Part shown: positions 17,284 through 26,737 of the stretch, one piece after another | Position numbering within the stretch: position 1 is the first letter of the stretch | How the letters are laid out: every line of letters begins with the position of its first letter | NCBI GenBank assembly: GCA_040902535.1 | Contig: JBBDXD010000022.1 | Coordinates: forward strand, 130,104-194,103 | Direction of reading: 5' to 3' | Source of the DNA: Dehalococcoidia bacterium | Lineage (GTDB): Bacteria > Chloroflexota > Dehalococcoidia > DSTF01 > JACRBR01 | DNA: 64,000 nucleotides | Program-made: the position numbers and the translations under genes | The notes under the pieces: model-generated | Databases searched by the model: none | What the model was told of the DNA's origin: nothing | What the model saw: the letters and a program-made list of their open reading frames with translations, nothing else

Positions 17284-17478
17284 GCGGGCGGTGCCCCTCC
17301 GTGAATCGTCAGACGATCCAGAGTAGCAAGCCCATCGCCTCCGCTCCTACGCGAAGGCGACGAGGGCGCCTCGACCGAAAGGGATCCGCTACCTGGCGTA
17401 GGTCTTTGCGCCGCTGATACGTTCGAACACGCTTGGCCTATTGCGCCTGCGCCGCCGGCGGGTTGCGATTCTCGCCGG

Positions 17479-18555
17479 TCAGGTCACAGGTGCGACGCCG
17501 TTCTTCCGCCCCGGCACGAACCAGACGTGCATCATCTCGACGGTTTCGCCGTACAGGTAGCCCTCCGCGCACGTCGCCCCGTGGTCGACGGGCACCACAT
17601 CGCGCATCTCGCGATTCGTACACGTCGCGTGCGTATGCCAGGACGTGACGGCGCCGCATGGCTGAGGCCCGCTTTGCCCGCGCGGCATCGTGAACATCAC
17701 GCCGATCAGCACCTTCTCGGCAGTCTCCCTGTTCGTGTAGTAGATCAGCGTCTCCGGGTTCGCCAGGTCCATGCTCTTCCCATCGAGCCGATACGTCCGG
17801 TTTCCGTAATGGGTGGCTTCCGGCTTCGCGGGATTGCTTCGATATCCCTCCGCCGCGGCGACGTTGAAGTCCGCGAAGCGCGCCGTCGCTTCCTGCGTGC
17901 GATGTACGAGGTCGTTGCCGCAGGCGATCTCCTCGGCCGTTGCATTGAGGGCGCTGTGCCGGTGGCTCCCGTTCGCGGCCTCGCGCGCCGGCGACGCCCC
18001 CGGCATCGACTCGTCGTGCGCGTGTGTGCCGTCCATGTGCGCTGCATCCGCATCCGACGCCGATGCAGCGTCAGCGTGGGTGTGCACGGGCGTCGCCGGA
18101 CCGGCTGACGCGCCGGCCGAGAGTTGCTGCGCGCTCGCTGCGTCGATGGACTCACCATCCGTATGCGTCATTCCGCCGTCATGCACGTGAGCGACGCTCT
18201 CCTCTGCGTCTCCGTGCTCGTGCCCGCTCGCCGACACGCTCAGCGCGAACACCACGGCGCCAATCGAGGCCAACGCTGAAGCGCGCATCGATAGCGCTCG
18301 GACGTACGGCTTGCCCAGCATCCCCTCCGGCCGTGCCATGCCCCATGCGATGTGCAACGCCGAGAGAATCCCTCCGCAGGTGAGCAATACCCCGAGCCCA
18401 AGCAACGCATGCCCCGGGTTGCTCAGCGTGAAGATGCCCTCGCGTTGGGCCAATGACGGATCTTCGGCGTGCAGCCAGGCGTCGATGCTGAGGCCGGCGA
18501 GCAGCAGCGCGATCCCCACGGCCCCGGCGATGAGCGAGATCAGCAGTCGTTTCAT
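17479..18555 (-). CDS. Membrane protein with His-rich linker and conserved C-terminal domain
   Basis: I cannot name this 358-residue protein. It has three membrane segments (about residues 5-25, 48-72 and 88-110). A linker at residues 112-200 is full of His, Asp and Glu (HEHGDAEE, HVHDGG, HTHAD, HMDGTHAHDE, HRH) and is likely to bind metal. The C-terminal domain, from about 205, carries HYGNRTYRLDG, NPETLIYY, LIGVMFTMP and WHTHATCTNRE, conserved His/Cys motifs seen in uncharacterised actinobacterial and Chloroflexi secreted proteins. GAGGAGGG before the ATG fixes the start. A metal-binding or metal-sensing surface role is inference. Confidence 0.7.
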   Translation of the reverse strand: MKRLLISLIAGAVGIALLLAGLSIDAWLHAEDPSLAQREGIFTLSNPGHALLGLGVLLTCGGILSALHIAWGMARPEGMLGKPYVRALSMRASALASIGAVVFALSVSASGHEHGDAEESVAHVHDGGMTHTDGESIDAASAQQLSAGASAGPATPVHTHADAASASDADAAHMDGTHAHDESMPGASPAREAANGSHRHSALNATAEEIACGNDLVHRTQEATARFADFNVAAAEGYRSNPAKPEATHYGNRTYRLDGKSMDLANPETLIYYTNRETAEKVLIGVMFTMPRGQSGPQPCGAVTSWHTHATCTNREMRDVVPVDHGATCAEGYLYGETVEMMHVWFVPGRKNGVAPVT

Positions 18556-18667
18556 GGCAGCCCTCCTCTGCGCGTCCTGTCGCATCCAGCATCGCGTGAG
18601 GCGGCCGGGGTATGACGTGCAAGGCGTAACCGCTGCGTAAACTCTGCGGCAATTCTGGCTGACGGCG

Positions 18668-20248
18668 CTACCAGCCCGCCGCGCCGCCTTCGCCTCGCGA
18701 GTCGGAGCCGCCGATGAACGCGCCTGACTCGCCGTCGATGACGATCGCCTGCGGGCGCCCCGTACCGTTGCCGCGCTTTGCGACGAGTCGGACGTCGTGG
18801 CCCCGGCGCGCCAGTTCTTTCGACGTGTGCTCCGGCATGTCGTCTTCGATCAGCAGGCCGTCCGGCGTATCGCCCCAGCGCGCCGCGTCGACCGCTGCCT
18901 GCGGATCGAGCGCGAAGTCGAGCACGCCCGTGATCACCTGTAAGTTCGTCTGTACCTGGAAGTCCGCACCCGGCGTGTTGCCGATGAGGTAGGGACGCCC
19001 GTCGCGGAACACCATGTACGTGTTGAGCGTGTGCATCGTGCGCTTGCCGGGCGCCAGCGCGTTCGGGTGCGCTGGATCGAGCGAGAAGCCGCACATCCGG
19101 TTGTTCATGATGATTCCCAGTTCCGGCAGGCAGATCGCCGACCCGAACGGCGCGTACACGCTCTGGATGAACGAACAGCAGTTGCCAGCCGCGTCGGCAA
19201 CCACGAACGACGTCGTGTCCGATGACGCTGCCGCGATCGCGGACGCACGCGCGCGTTCGGGATCGATCTCGCCGCGGCGCGACGCCGCGTGTTCCTTCGT
19301 CAGCAGCCTCATCGCGTCGAAGTCGACGAACGACGGGTCGCCGGCGAAGCGCTGCCGGTCCTCGAACGCCAGTTTCTTCGCTTCGACCATGTGATGTATC
19401 GCATCGCCGGACAGGTGCCCCCACCCCGCCACGTCGTAGCCCTCGATGATGTTCAGTTCTTCGAGCAGGATCAGCCCCTGCGAGTTCGGCGGCGTCTCGT
19501 ACACCGTGTAGCCACGATAGTCCACGTACAGCGGCTCAGCGACGTCCGCGCTATGCGAACGCAGGTCCTCGGCGGTAACGTAGCCACCGGTTGCCTGTAC
19601 GCCTTCGGCGATCTGCTGCGCGATCGCGCCCTCGTAGAACGCCGCGCGGCCGCCATGCGCCACGGCGTCGAGCGTCGCAGCCAGCGCCGGTTGACGCAGC
19701 ACTTGTCCCGTGCGCGGCGGCGCGCCGTCGATATACAGCGACTGCGCGAGCCCCGTGTATTTCGTGAACATGCCCTGTGTACCCGCCAGCAGCAATTCGA
19801 GTTCGCGCGACACCGCGAAGCCCTCCCGCGCGTAGCCGATGGCGGGAGCGAGCGCGTCGGCCATCGGCATGCTGCACCAGCGGTCGCGGAACACCTGCCA
19901 CGCATCGACGAGCCCCGGGATCGCGATCGTCTTGCCGCCGCGCGGCGGCATGCCGTCGGCATAGGCGGCGAGCGACGTTGCCATGGGCGCCTTGCCGCCC
20001 GAGCAGATCGCCGTGACGCGCCCTTCACGCTTCGGATACGCGAGGATGTAGGCGTCCCCGCCCAGATGGCTGCGGCCGGGCTTCACGACCGGCAGCACCG
20101 CTGACATCGCGAGCGCTGCGTCGAACGCGTTGCCGCCGCGCCGCAGCACGGCGACGCCCGTCTGCGATACGAGCGGATGCTCCGACGCCACCATGCCGTG
20201 CATGCCAGCGACGGGCCCGCGTGCCTGCAACCGATCGACATCAGGCAT
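18668..20248 (-). CDS. ggt: Gamma-glutamyltranspeptidase family protein
   Basis: A 526-residue Ntn-hydrolase precursor. The N-terminal half has MVASEHPLVSQTGVAVLRRGGNAFDAALA; the autoprocessing Thr lies in SSDTTSFVVADAAGNCCSFIQS at about residues 345-365. The canonical DTTHF box reads DTTSF here, and the lid/GSSSGG region is replaced by NNRMCGFSLDP, as in many bacterial GGT-like acylases. It may therefore be a transpeptidase, glutathione hydrolase or related acylase. No signal peptide is evident, so a cytoplasmic location is possible. The start overlaps the stop of the methyltransferase gene by eight bases, making it the last gene of a long minus-strand series. Confidence 0.85.
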   Translation of the reverse strand: MPDVDRLQARGPVAGMHGMVASEHPLVSQTGVAVLRRGGNAFDAALAMSAVLPVVKPGRSHLGGDAYILAYPKREGRVTAICSGGKAPMATSLAAYADGMPPRGGKTIAIPGLVDAWQVFRDRWCSMPMADALAPAIGYAREGFAVSRELELLLAGTQGMFTKYTGLAQSLYIDGAPPRTGQVLRQPALAATLDAVAHGGRAAFYEGAIAQQIAEGVQATGGYVTAEDLRSHSADVAEPLYVDYRGYTVYETPPNSQGLILLEELNIIEGYDVAGWGHLSGDAIHHMVEAKKLAFEDRQRFAGDPSFVDFDAMRLLTKEHAASRRGEIDPERARASAIAAASSDTTSFVVADAAGNCCSFIQSVYAPFGSAICLPELGIIMNNRMCGFSLDPAHPNALAPGKRTMHTLNTYMVFRDGRPYLIGNTPGADFQVQTNLQVITGVLDFALDPQAAVDAARWGDTPDGLLIEDDMPEHTSKELARRGHDVRLVAKRGNGTGRPQAIVIDGESGAFIGGSDSRGEGGAAGW

Positions 20249-21140
20249 GGTCAGTCTCCCTCACTTTTGTTGCGCTGAGCAGCGCGAATGACGACCGGGA
20301 CGGCCGCCCGCCGCGTTCCAGCGCTGGCCGTGCGTGCTTCTCGAACAGCACGAACTCTTCCGGCGAGAAGATGTCATGCAGCATTTCGCCTATCGCGGGA
20401 ATATTCGGATTTCCCGACGTGTTCAGCCATGTGTCCCAGGTCACCGTCTCCGACGGCAACACATAGACGTGGGTCGCCAGATGCACTGTGCGGAAGCCGG
20501 CGTCCTCGGCGTGCCGCAACAGGTCGTACTCGTCGAAGTTCATCATCGGATCGCTGTCCAGCGGCTGTATCGCGCGAAAGTGCTCGCCGATGCGACGCCA
20601 CAGGTGCGCGATCTCGAGCTGTTCCGACGTCAGCGTGTCTCGCTCGGCATCGTACGTGGCGTTGAAGCGATTGATCGGCTCCCAGAGCGAGATTCGACCG
20701 CCCGGGCGCAGCACGCGGTAAAACTCTCGAAACGCACGTTCCTTGTCGCGCACGTAGATCAGCACAGAGCGCGTGGTCACCACTTCGACGCTTTCGTCGT
20801 GAAACGCGGCAAGATCATCCGCGGAAGCGTTCACGAACTCGCACCGGTCGAGCACGTCCAGTTCGCGCGCGAGTGCGCGGCACCGGTCGAGCAGTGGCTC
20901 GGAGATGTCGCTGAAGATGACCTTCCCGCGTTCGCCGGCGCGGTCCAGCGCGCCGAACGCCACCAGACCGTCGCCGCAGCCGATGTCGAGGACGGTCTCC
21001 CCCGCCGCGACCTTCGCTTCATCCAAAATGCTGTCGCGGACCCGGTACAGCATGCGCATGCCGCGCTCGGCCGCTTCTGCGTCGCCGCCGAAGCGCTTCT
21101 CGAGCAGCCATGCGGACCACTTGTCGGCTGTCGTTATCAT
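20241..21140 (-). CDS. Class I SAM-dependent methyltransferase
   Basis: A 299-residue methyltransferase. Motif I is VLDIGCGDGLVAFGAL near residue 50, motif II in VIFSDIS, and the post-I and III region in VEVVTTRSVLIYVRDKERAFREFYRVLRPGGRISLWEPINRF. These resemble ubiquinone/menaquinone and arsenite-type small-molecule methyltransferases, but the C-terminal part (after 200) gives no recognised substrate. It sits two bases after the Nudix stop and overlaps the GGT start, so it is co-transcribed with both. Confidence 0.85.
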   Translation of the reverse strand: MITTADKWSAWLLEKRFGGDAEAAERGMRMLYRVRDSILDEAKVAAGETVLDIGCGDGLVAFGALDRAGERGKVIFSDISEPLLDRCRALARELDVLDRCEFVNASADDLAAFHDESVEVVTTRSVLIYVRDKERAFREFYRVLRPGGRISLWEPINRFNATYDAERDTLTSEQLEIAHLWRRIGEHFRAIQPLDSDPMMNFDEYDLLRHAEDAGFRTVHLATHVYVLPSETVTWDTWLNTSGNPNIPAIGEMLHDIFSPEEFVLFEKHARPALERGGRPSRSSFALLSATKVRETDHA

Positions 21141-21142
21141 CG

Positions 21143-21610
21143 TCAGGTCGCCGCTTCCGTCAGCGCGTCGCGCGCCATCTCGACGACCTTGCGTTCGCTG
21201 GGGAACGCGAGCATGTGCATCGCGTCGTCGAGCGGCACGAAGCGCGCCTCCTGCACCTCGTGGTCGTGGGCTGCCGTCGAACCGCGCACATAGCGCAGGA
21301 GAAAGAAGTGCACGAACTTGTGGACCCGGACGGGCTCTCCAGGCTCATAGTTCGACCGATACCAGTACTCGATCGTATCGAGCGGCACCACTATCTCCGC
21401 TTCGATGCCGGCTTCCTCGCGCACTTCGCGGATTGCCGTCTGCTCCTTCGCCTCGCCGTCCTCGACCCAGCCCTTGGGCAATTGCCACCGCCCCTCGTGC
21501 GTGAGAATCAATGCGACGTCGAAGCCTGCGCCTTCGCCCGCGCGGAAGACGACGCCGCCCGCCGAGATTTCGTTACGCGTCTTCACGCCGGCGACGCGGC
21601 CTCGCGCCAT
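21143..21610 (-). CDS. Nudix hydrolase
   Basis: A 155-residue Nudix protein. The box is complete: GWVEDGEAKEQTAIREVREEAG, matching the G-x5-E-x7-REUXEEXGU pattern that holds Mg ions. The opening SAGGVVFR and LILTHEGRWQLPKG is typical of small housekeeping Nudix enzymes such as diadenosine polyphosphate hydrolases. The start overlaps the end of the Lon-family gene; an in-frame GTG eight codons in (21586) would reduce this overlap. Substrate cannot be assigned from sequence. Confidence 0.88.
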   Translation of the reverse strand: MARGRVAGVKTRNEISAGGVVFRAGEGAGFDVALILTHEGRWQLPKGWVEDGEAKEQTAIREVREEAGIEAEIVVPLDTIEYWYRSNYEPGEPVRVHKFVHFFLLRYVRGSTAAHDHEVQEARFVPLDDAMHMLAFPSERKVVEMARDALTEAAT

Positions 21611-24089
21611 TGTCTCGAGGTTTCGTCCCTTTAGCAGCGGCAGCGGGCAGGACGGGGATCGGCGCCATCAGCTCGCGCTGCGCCGCGCGGTTCACCTCAA
21701 CCGCGCGCCGCGTCATCGACTCCAGCGTATCCGTGACGCGGCGGAACAGCGTGCCTTCGGCGTAGCTGCCGTCCTTGCGTGCCTTGCCCGCCGGCATGCC
21801 CGTCAGCAGTTCCAACCCCTGCTCGATCGTCGACACGCCCCACACGTGAAACTCGCCCTTGCGAATCGCTTCGACGACTTCATGTCTGAGCATCAGATTG
21901 TGGATGTTGTCCTTCGGGATGATCACGCCCTGCTCGCCGGTGATGCCCTTCGCCTTGCACACCGCGTAAAAGCCCTCGACCTTCTCGTTGACGCCGCCAA
22001 TCGCCTGCACCTCGCCGAGCTGATTGACGGAGCCCGTCACGGCGATGCCTTGCTTGAGCGGCACATCCGTGATCGCCGAAAGAAGCGCGTACAACTCCGT
22101 CGAAGAAGCGCTGTCACCGTCCACCTCATCGTACACCTGTTCAAACGTAATGCTGGCTGCGAACGACGGCGGCTGCCGGTGCGCGAACTTGCCGTTGATG
22201 TAGCCGATCAGGATCAGAAAGCCCTTGCTGTGCGATGGCCCGCTCTTCTGGATCTCCCGCTCGAGGTTGATGACCTGCCCCCGGCCCAGGCTGACGCGTG
22301 CCGTGATCCGCGAGGGACGCCCGAACGCGTAGTCCCCCAGGTCGTAGACCGAAAGCCCGTTCACCTGCCCGGCGACTTCTCCCTTCACGTCGACCTTGAT
22401 CGTCCCGTTCGTAATGAACTCCTGGATTCGCTCTTCCATCAGGTTCGAGCGGTAGATCTTCTTCTCCAGCGCCACCTCCACGTACTTCGCCGCGACGACC
22501 TTCTTGCCCTCATCGCAAGCCCAGTAGTCCGCTTCGACGAGCACATCGACGATGTCCATCATGCGCAGCGATAACTTCTCCTGGTCCGCGGCAAGTCGCG
22601 CCGAGTACTCCACGATGCGAGCGACGGCGGCACGGTCGAACGGACGCATGCCCAGGTCCGACACCTGCTTCGATATGAAGCGCGCGTAGGCCTGCACGTT
22701 TTGGGCGTCCCGCGCGACGTCAATCGTAAAGTCGGCCTTGGCCTTGAAAAGCTTGCGGAAGTCCTCGTCCGCCGATTGCAGGATCGTGAAGATGCGATTG
22801 TTGCCGATGATCGCAACCTTCACGTTGAGGGGGATCGGCTCCGGCGCCAGCGTCGCGGTCGGGACGATGCTCAATTGTTCGCCGAGATTTTCGAGCATCA
22901 GTTGTTGCGTCCGCAGCGCTCGCTTCAGGGTCTCCCACACCAGTGGCTGCGTGAAGATATCCAGCGCCTCGACGACGATGAAGCCTCCGTTCGCGCGGTG
23001 CAGCGCCCCGGGCTTGATCATCGTGTGGTCTGTGGTCATGGAGCCGAAACTCGTCCGGTAGTCGATGCGACCGAACATGCGGTAGTACGAAGGACTGTCT
23101 TCGAACACGACGGGCGCGCTCGCCTCGCCATCATGCGTGACGATCACGTTGACCGTGTAGCGGTTGAGCACGCTTTCGCGCAGGTTCGCGGCGAGGCCCG
23201 GGATGGGCGTCTGTGGCTGCTCTTCCGGACTCCGGAACGCATCGAGATTCGACACCATGTCTTCGCGCACGCGATCGAGAAAGTCGGTGACATCCCGCTG
23301 GCTGGCGTAATCGCGCTTCAGATCATCGATGAGCGGCTCCGTGATCGCCACCATCACGTGTCGATCGAGTTCCGCCAGCAGTTGCGCCACGTCCCGGTCG
23401 AGACGCCGAAGTTGCGGCACGAACTGCGCGATGATCGAGTCAAGCTCGGCGGTCCGTGCCTGCACGTCGCGCTTGGCCTCTTCGCTAAGCTGGTCGTACT
23501 GCTCCTTCGTGAGCGGTTTGTCCTCGACGACCGGCACCGTCGTGATGCCCATCGGCGTTGCGTTGACCGCCATCTGGCGCGCGTCCGCTTCCTTCTGCAA
23601 CGCGCCGAACATCTGCTCGCGCTGCGCCTGCACTTCGCGGTTCACCTGGTCGCGTCGCTGGGCGTATTCGTCGCTTTCGAATGCTTTGGGTACTTCTGCA
23701 CGCACGGTCTCGACGAGTTCGTCGATGTCATCTGAAAGCTGGTGGCCGCGATCGGGCGGCAGGCTCAGCGCGCGCGGCCGCGCCGGATCCTTGAAGTTGA
23801 AGACGTAGCACCAGTCCCGAGGCGCTGGTCGCCCCGCCGCAATGCGCTCCACCTGCATCCGAAGCTCGGTGGAGCGCCCCGTGCCCGGCGGGCCGGAAAC
23901 GAACAGATTGAAGCCCGCCGCCTCAATGCTCAGCCCGAAGTCCATCGCCTCGACGGCGCGTGCCTGGCCGACCGTACCCTCCAGCGGCGCCACCTCGGCG
24001 GTCGTCTTGAATTTGAATACGCTCGCGTCGCATGCCCGCCTGAGCTTCGATACGGGTACGCGCAACGATGAGTTCGATCGTCCGGCCAT
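21573..24089 (-). CDS. Lon-family (LonC/YcbZ-like) ATP-dependent protease
   Basis: An 838-residue protein. The N-terminal AAA_32-type domain has a Walker A-like GPPGTGRST, in which Arg replaces the usual Lys, interrupted by a long coiled-coil insertion at about residues 130-260. The Lon proteolytic domain at the C-terminus has the catalytic Ser in VDGDSASSTELYALLSAI and Lys in GGVNEKVEGFYAVC. FILIGYINGKFAH and ASITFEQVYDEVDGDSAS match the YcbZ/LonC type. It would degrade substrates in the cytoplasm, possibly with weak or absent ATPase activity. AAGGGAG five bases before the ATG fixes the start. It follows a two-component pair and overlaps the Nudix gene. Confidence 0.9.
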   Translation of the reverse strand: MAGRSNSSLRVPVSKLRRACDASVFKFKTTAEVAPLEGTVGQARAVEAMDFGLSIEAAGFNLFVSGPPGTGRSTELRMQVERIAAGRPAPRDWCYVFNFKDPARPRALSLPPDRGHQLSDDIDELVETVRAEVPKAFESDEYAQRRDQVNREVQAQREQMFGALQKEADARQMAVNATPMGITTVPVVEDKPLTKEQYDQLSEEAKRDVQARTAELDSIIAQFVPQLRRLDRDVAQLLAELDRHVMVAITEPLIDDLKRDYASQRDVTDFLDRVREDMVSNLDAFRSPEEQPQTPIPGLAANLRESVLNRYTVNVIVTHDGEASAPVVFEDSPSYYRMFGRIDYRTSFGSMTTDHTMIKPGALHRANGGFIVVEALDIFTQPLVWETLKRALRTQQLMLENLGEQLSIVPTATLAPEPIPLNVKVAIIGNNRIFTILQSADEDFRKLFKAKADFTIDVARDAQNVQAYARFISKQVSDLGMRPFDRAAVARIVEYSARLAADQEKLSLRMMDIVDVLVEADYWACDEGKKVVAAKYVEVALEKKIYRSNLMEERIQEFITNGTIKVDVKGEVAGQVNGLSVYDLGDYAFGRPSRITARVSLGRGQVINLEREIQKSGPSHSKGFLILIGYINGKFAHRQPPSFAASITFEQVYDEVDGDSASSTELYALLSAITDVPLKQGIAVTGSVNQLGEVQAIGGVNEKVEGFYAVCKAKGITGEQGVIIPKDNIHNLMLRHEVVEAIRKGEFHVWGVSTIEQGLELLTGMPAGKARKDGSYAEGTLFRRVTDTLESMTRRAVEVNRAAQRELMAPIPVLPAAAAKGTKPRDNGARPRRRREDA

Positions 24090-24173
24090 GCTGGCTCCCT
24101 TGCAACCAGAACATGCTACCGGAGGCACCGCTCACGCAAACGCCGCCTGCATATCGAATCAGTGCCGGGCCAG

Positions 24174-25691
24174 TTACGATGGTTGCAGGCCGTCCTCCGT
24201 CCGGGGCAGGGCATCCGGTGGCGCGGGCTCGCGCGCCGGCGCTGCGGACGGCTCCGCCGGCAGCGTGAATCGGAACTCCGTGCCACCGCCGCTGCGCGCC
24301 GAAGCATGGATCTCGCCGCCGTGCGCGCGCACGATCCCGCGCGATATCGCCAGCCCCAGGCCGGCCCCCGGCGTCTCCGGCTCGCCGAGCGCACGGCGAT
24401 AGAATCGGTCGAATATGTGCGGCAGGTCCTCGGCGGCGATGCCCTTGCCGTCGTCACGCACCACGCATTCCACGTACCCCGTCTCGCCGTCTTCGACGCG
24501 TAACTCGATGCGGCCGCCGCGTGGTGTGTGGCGGAGCGCATTGTCGATGAGATTGCTGAGCACTTGTTCGACGCGGTCGAAGTCCGCACGCAGCGTCCGC
24601 GGCCCCGCGGCCTGCACGTCGAGCGTGATGCCGGCCTCCTCCGCGCGCATCGAGAAGACGTCGCCGACGTGCGTCATCAGTTCTGCCGCGTCGATGGGCG
24701 CGATGTCCAACTGTTGCTGGCCGGACTCGATGCGCGAGAGGTCCATCAGCTCCGTCACGAGCAGCAGCACTCGTCGCGACTCCACGTCGATCACCCGTGC
24801 CGCGCGCGCCCGCTCCTCCGGCGTGTCGAGCGTGCCATCCTGCAACGCCTGCGAGAAGCCCCGGATCGAAGTAAGCGGCGTTTTCAGCTCGTGCGAGACA
24901 TTCGCCAGGAACTCTCGCAGCGTGCGCTGTGACGTCTCCACGGAGTCGGCCATGCGGTTGACGCCGCGTGCCAGCGCTTTGATCTCGGATGGCCCGGTCT
25001 CCGGCACCCGTTGGCCGTAGTCCCCGGCCGCGACGGCCTGGATGGCGCCCGTGGCTTTACGCAGCGTGCGAAAGAGCGATCCCCACAGCAGCGCTGCGAC
25101 GGCTGACCCCGCAAGCACGCCGATGATCCCCGCGAAGATCAGCCGCGGCAGCAGGTCCGCCCACACGTCGCGGCGGTCGGACTCTGGAAGCGCAACGACA
25201 ATACCGTGGATGCCGGCATCCTGAGCGCGCACCAGGCGTGGCATCGGCACCGTCACGTGTACCAGCCGTTCGCCCTCCGACGTCGTGTAGCTGTTCTCGG
25301 GAAGCTGCGAAAAGTCCGGGCCGCGCGCCGGCGCCTGCGGCACGGCGAACCGCTCATCGAGCAGGCGCTCGTCCGTCGTGCTGTCGGGGATCACGCGTCC
25401 ATTCGCATCGAGAAGCAGCACGATGACACCCGTCTCGTCATGCTGCAGTTCGAGATACGCCGCCAGCTCTGCTCGTAGCTCGCGGCCCGCCGGCACCGCC
25501 CCGCCGAAGCGCGGCGAGAAGAAGGTCAGGTTGTAGTAGATCGGCGCGGCCACTTGCCGCAGCGTCCCGGTCGCCAGTTCATCGCGATAACTGCCCAGGC
25601 GCGCCAGCAGCGCGACGCCGGCGGACAGCAACGTCACGCTGACGATGATGATCAGCGCGAGGATCTGGCGGCTCAGGACGCTCTTAAACAA
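24174..25691 (-). CDS. Membrane sensor histidine kinase (HAMP, HisKA, HATPase)
   Basis: A 505-residue sensor kinase: first membrane segment at residues 8-30 (ILALIIIVSVTLLSAGVALLA), an extracytoplasmic domain of about 140 residues, a second membrane segment (LIFAGIIGVLAGSAVAALLWG), a HAMP-like linker, the H box FLANVSHELKTPLTSIRGF, the N box NLIDNALRHTPRGG, and G boxes DDGKGIA and GAGLGLAIS. It pairs with the OmpR-type regulator, whose stop overlaps the TTG start by eight bases. TTG is preferred because an upstream ATG at 25736 would lie deep inside the regulator. The signal is unknown; PhoR-like architecture is apparent. Confidence 0.92.
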   Translation of the reverse strand: MFKSVLSRQILALIIIVSVTLLSAGVALLARLGSYRDELATGTLRQVAAPIYYNLTFFSPRFGGAVPAGRELRAELAAYLELQHDETGVIVLLLDANGRVIPDSTTDERLLDERFAVPQAPARGPDFSQLPENSYTTSEGERLVHVTVPMPRLVRAQDAGIHGIVVALPESDRRDVWADLLPRLIFAGIIGVLAGSAVAALLWGSLFRTLRKATGAIQAVAAGDYGQRVPETGPSEIKALARGVNRMADSVETSQRTLREFLANVSHELKTPLTSIRGFSQALQDGTLDTPEERARAARVIDVESRRVLLLVTELMDLSRIESGQQQLDIAPIDAAELMTHVGDVFSMRAEEAGITLDVQAAGPRTLRADFDRVEQVLSNLIDNALRHTPRGGRIELRVEDGETGYVECVVRDDGKGIAAEDLPHIFDRFYRRALGEPETPGAGLGLAISRGIVRAHGGEIHASARSGGGTEFRFTLPAEPSAAPAREPAPPDALPRTEDGLQPS

Positions 25692-26394
25692 TGTCCGGTG
25701 CCGCGCTGCGCTCCTGCACCAGTTTGTAGCCCACACCGCGTACCGTCCGGATGCTCACGCCCGATCCTGCAATCTTGGCGCGCACGTGCTGCACGTGCAC
25801 GTCGACGGTGCGCGTCTCTCCGTAGAAGTTGTACCCCCACACGCGGTCGAGCAACTGTTCGCGCGTGAGCACGATGCCGGCGTGCTCCGCGAGCATGGCC
25901 AGCAGGTCGAACTCCTTCGTGCGCAGCGTCAGCTCTTCGTCGCCGGCGCGCGCTTCGCGTCGCTGACGGTCGATCGCAAGAGCACCGGCGCGGATGATCG
26001 AAGTATCGGGCGTCACGGCGCCGGCCTCCGCGCGACGCAGGATCGCCTTGACGCGAGCGACCAACTCACGCGGATTGAACGGCTTTGTGACGTAGTCGTC
26101 GGCGCCCAACTCAAGCCCGACGATCTTGTCCACGTCCTCATCGCGCGCCGTCAGCATCAGGATCGGGACATTGCTGTCCTGCCGAAGCGCCCTGCATACG
26201 TCATAACCGCTCATTCCCGGCAACATCAGGTCGAGGATCACCAGGCTCGGCTTCTCGTCCGCCACCTGCGCGAGCGCGGCATGGCCATCGGACGCGGACA
26301 CCACGTCGAAGCCCTCCTTGCGCAAGTACACGGAAGCGAGCTCGCGAATCCCCTCGTCGTCATCGACGATGACGATAGTTCCGGATGACGGCAT
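25684..26394 (-). CDS. OmpR/PhoB-family response regulator
   Basis: A 236-residue regulator: receiver at residues 6-118 with acidic VDDDEG, phosphoacceptor in LVILDLMLPGMSGYD, Thr in LTARDED and Lys in YVTKPF; a winged helix follows from about 140, with LTLRTKEFDLLAMLAEHAGIVLTREQLLDRVWGYNFYGETRTVDVHVQHVRAKI. It binds DNA as a tandem dimer when phosphorylated by the coupled kinase. The ATG chosen matches the usual family start; in-frame sequence extending 80 codons upstream has no homology-like features. A TACAAT about 85 bases upstream may be its -10. Confidence 0.95.
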   Translation of the reverse strand: MPSSGTIVIVDDDEGIRELASVYLRKEGFDVVSASDGHAALAQVADEKPSLVILDLMLPGMSGYDVCRALRQDSNVPILMLTARDEDVDKIVGLELGADDYVTKPFNPRELVARVKAILRRAEAGAVTPDTSIIRAGALAIDRQRREARAGDEELTLRTKEFDLLAMLAEHAGIVLTREQLLDRVWGYNFYGETRTVDVHVQHVRAKIAGSGVSIRTVRGVGYKLVQERSAAPDIV

Positions 26395-26737
26395 ACGGCC
26401 CCCCAGATATATCGGCGCGGCGCGTCCGCGGCGACTGAGGATATCGTCGCCCCAAACCCGGCGCGGCGTGTGCCAGGATTGTAAAACGCCCGGAAAAAGC
26501 CGGAAAAACCGAGAGCCAGCCGATCCGCCAGTCGAGTAAGACCCGCCTGTGGCGCAGCCACGCATCGCCTCAAGGCCGGTCCTAAGCGGGAAGCCGCCAT
26601 GAGGCCTTAGCCGTCGTGAGCCGATCTGAGCCACTCGTTATGGACTACAGGCACCGGAACGGCGCATACACGGGATCGCCATGAATTCAGGGAGAACACT
26701 GATACGTTGGTTCGCGCGCCATCGGGACAATGCCGGC
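26395..26737. other. Intergenic region with structured repeats, no gene seen
   Basis: The gap separates the OmpR regulator (minus) from a small plus-strand ORF. On the minus strand TACAAT (26478-26483) is a candidate -10, with TTTCCG 17 bases before it. Further out, AAGGCC (26572-26577) can pair with GGCCTT (26603-26608), while CTAAG (26582-26586) can pair instead with CTTAG (26606-26610). These stems are mutually exclusive. No known riboswitch consensus was recognised. Confidence 0.35.

Noticed and set aside
26461-26640. Riboswitch before the OmpR regulator
   Set aside because: I compared the visible motifs with cobalamin, SAM, c-di-GMP, c-di-AMP, THF, glycine and fluoride consensus elements from memory and none fitted.
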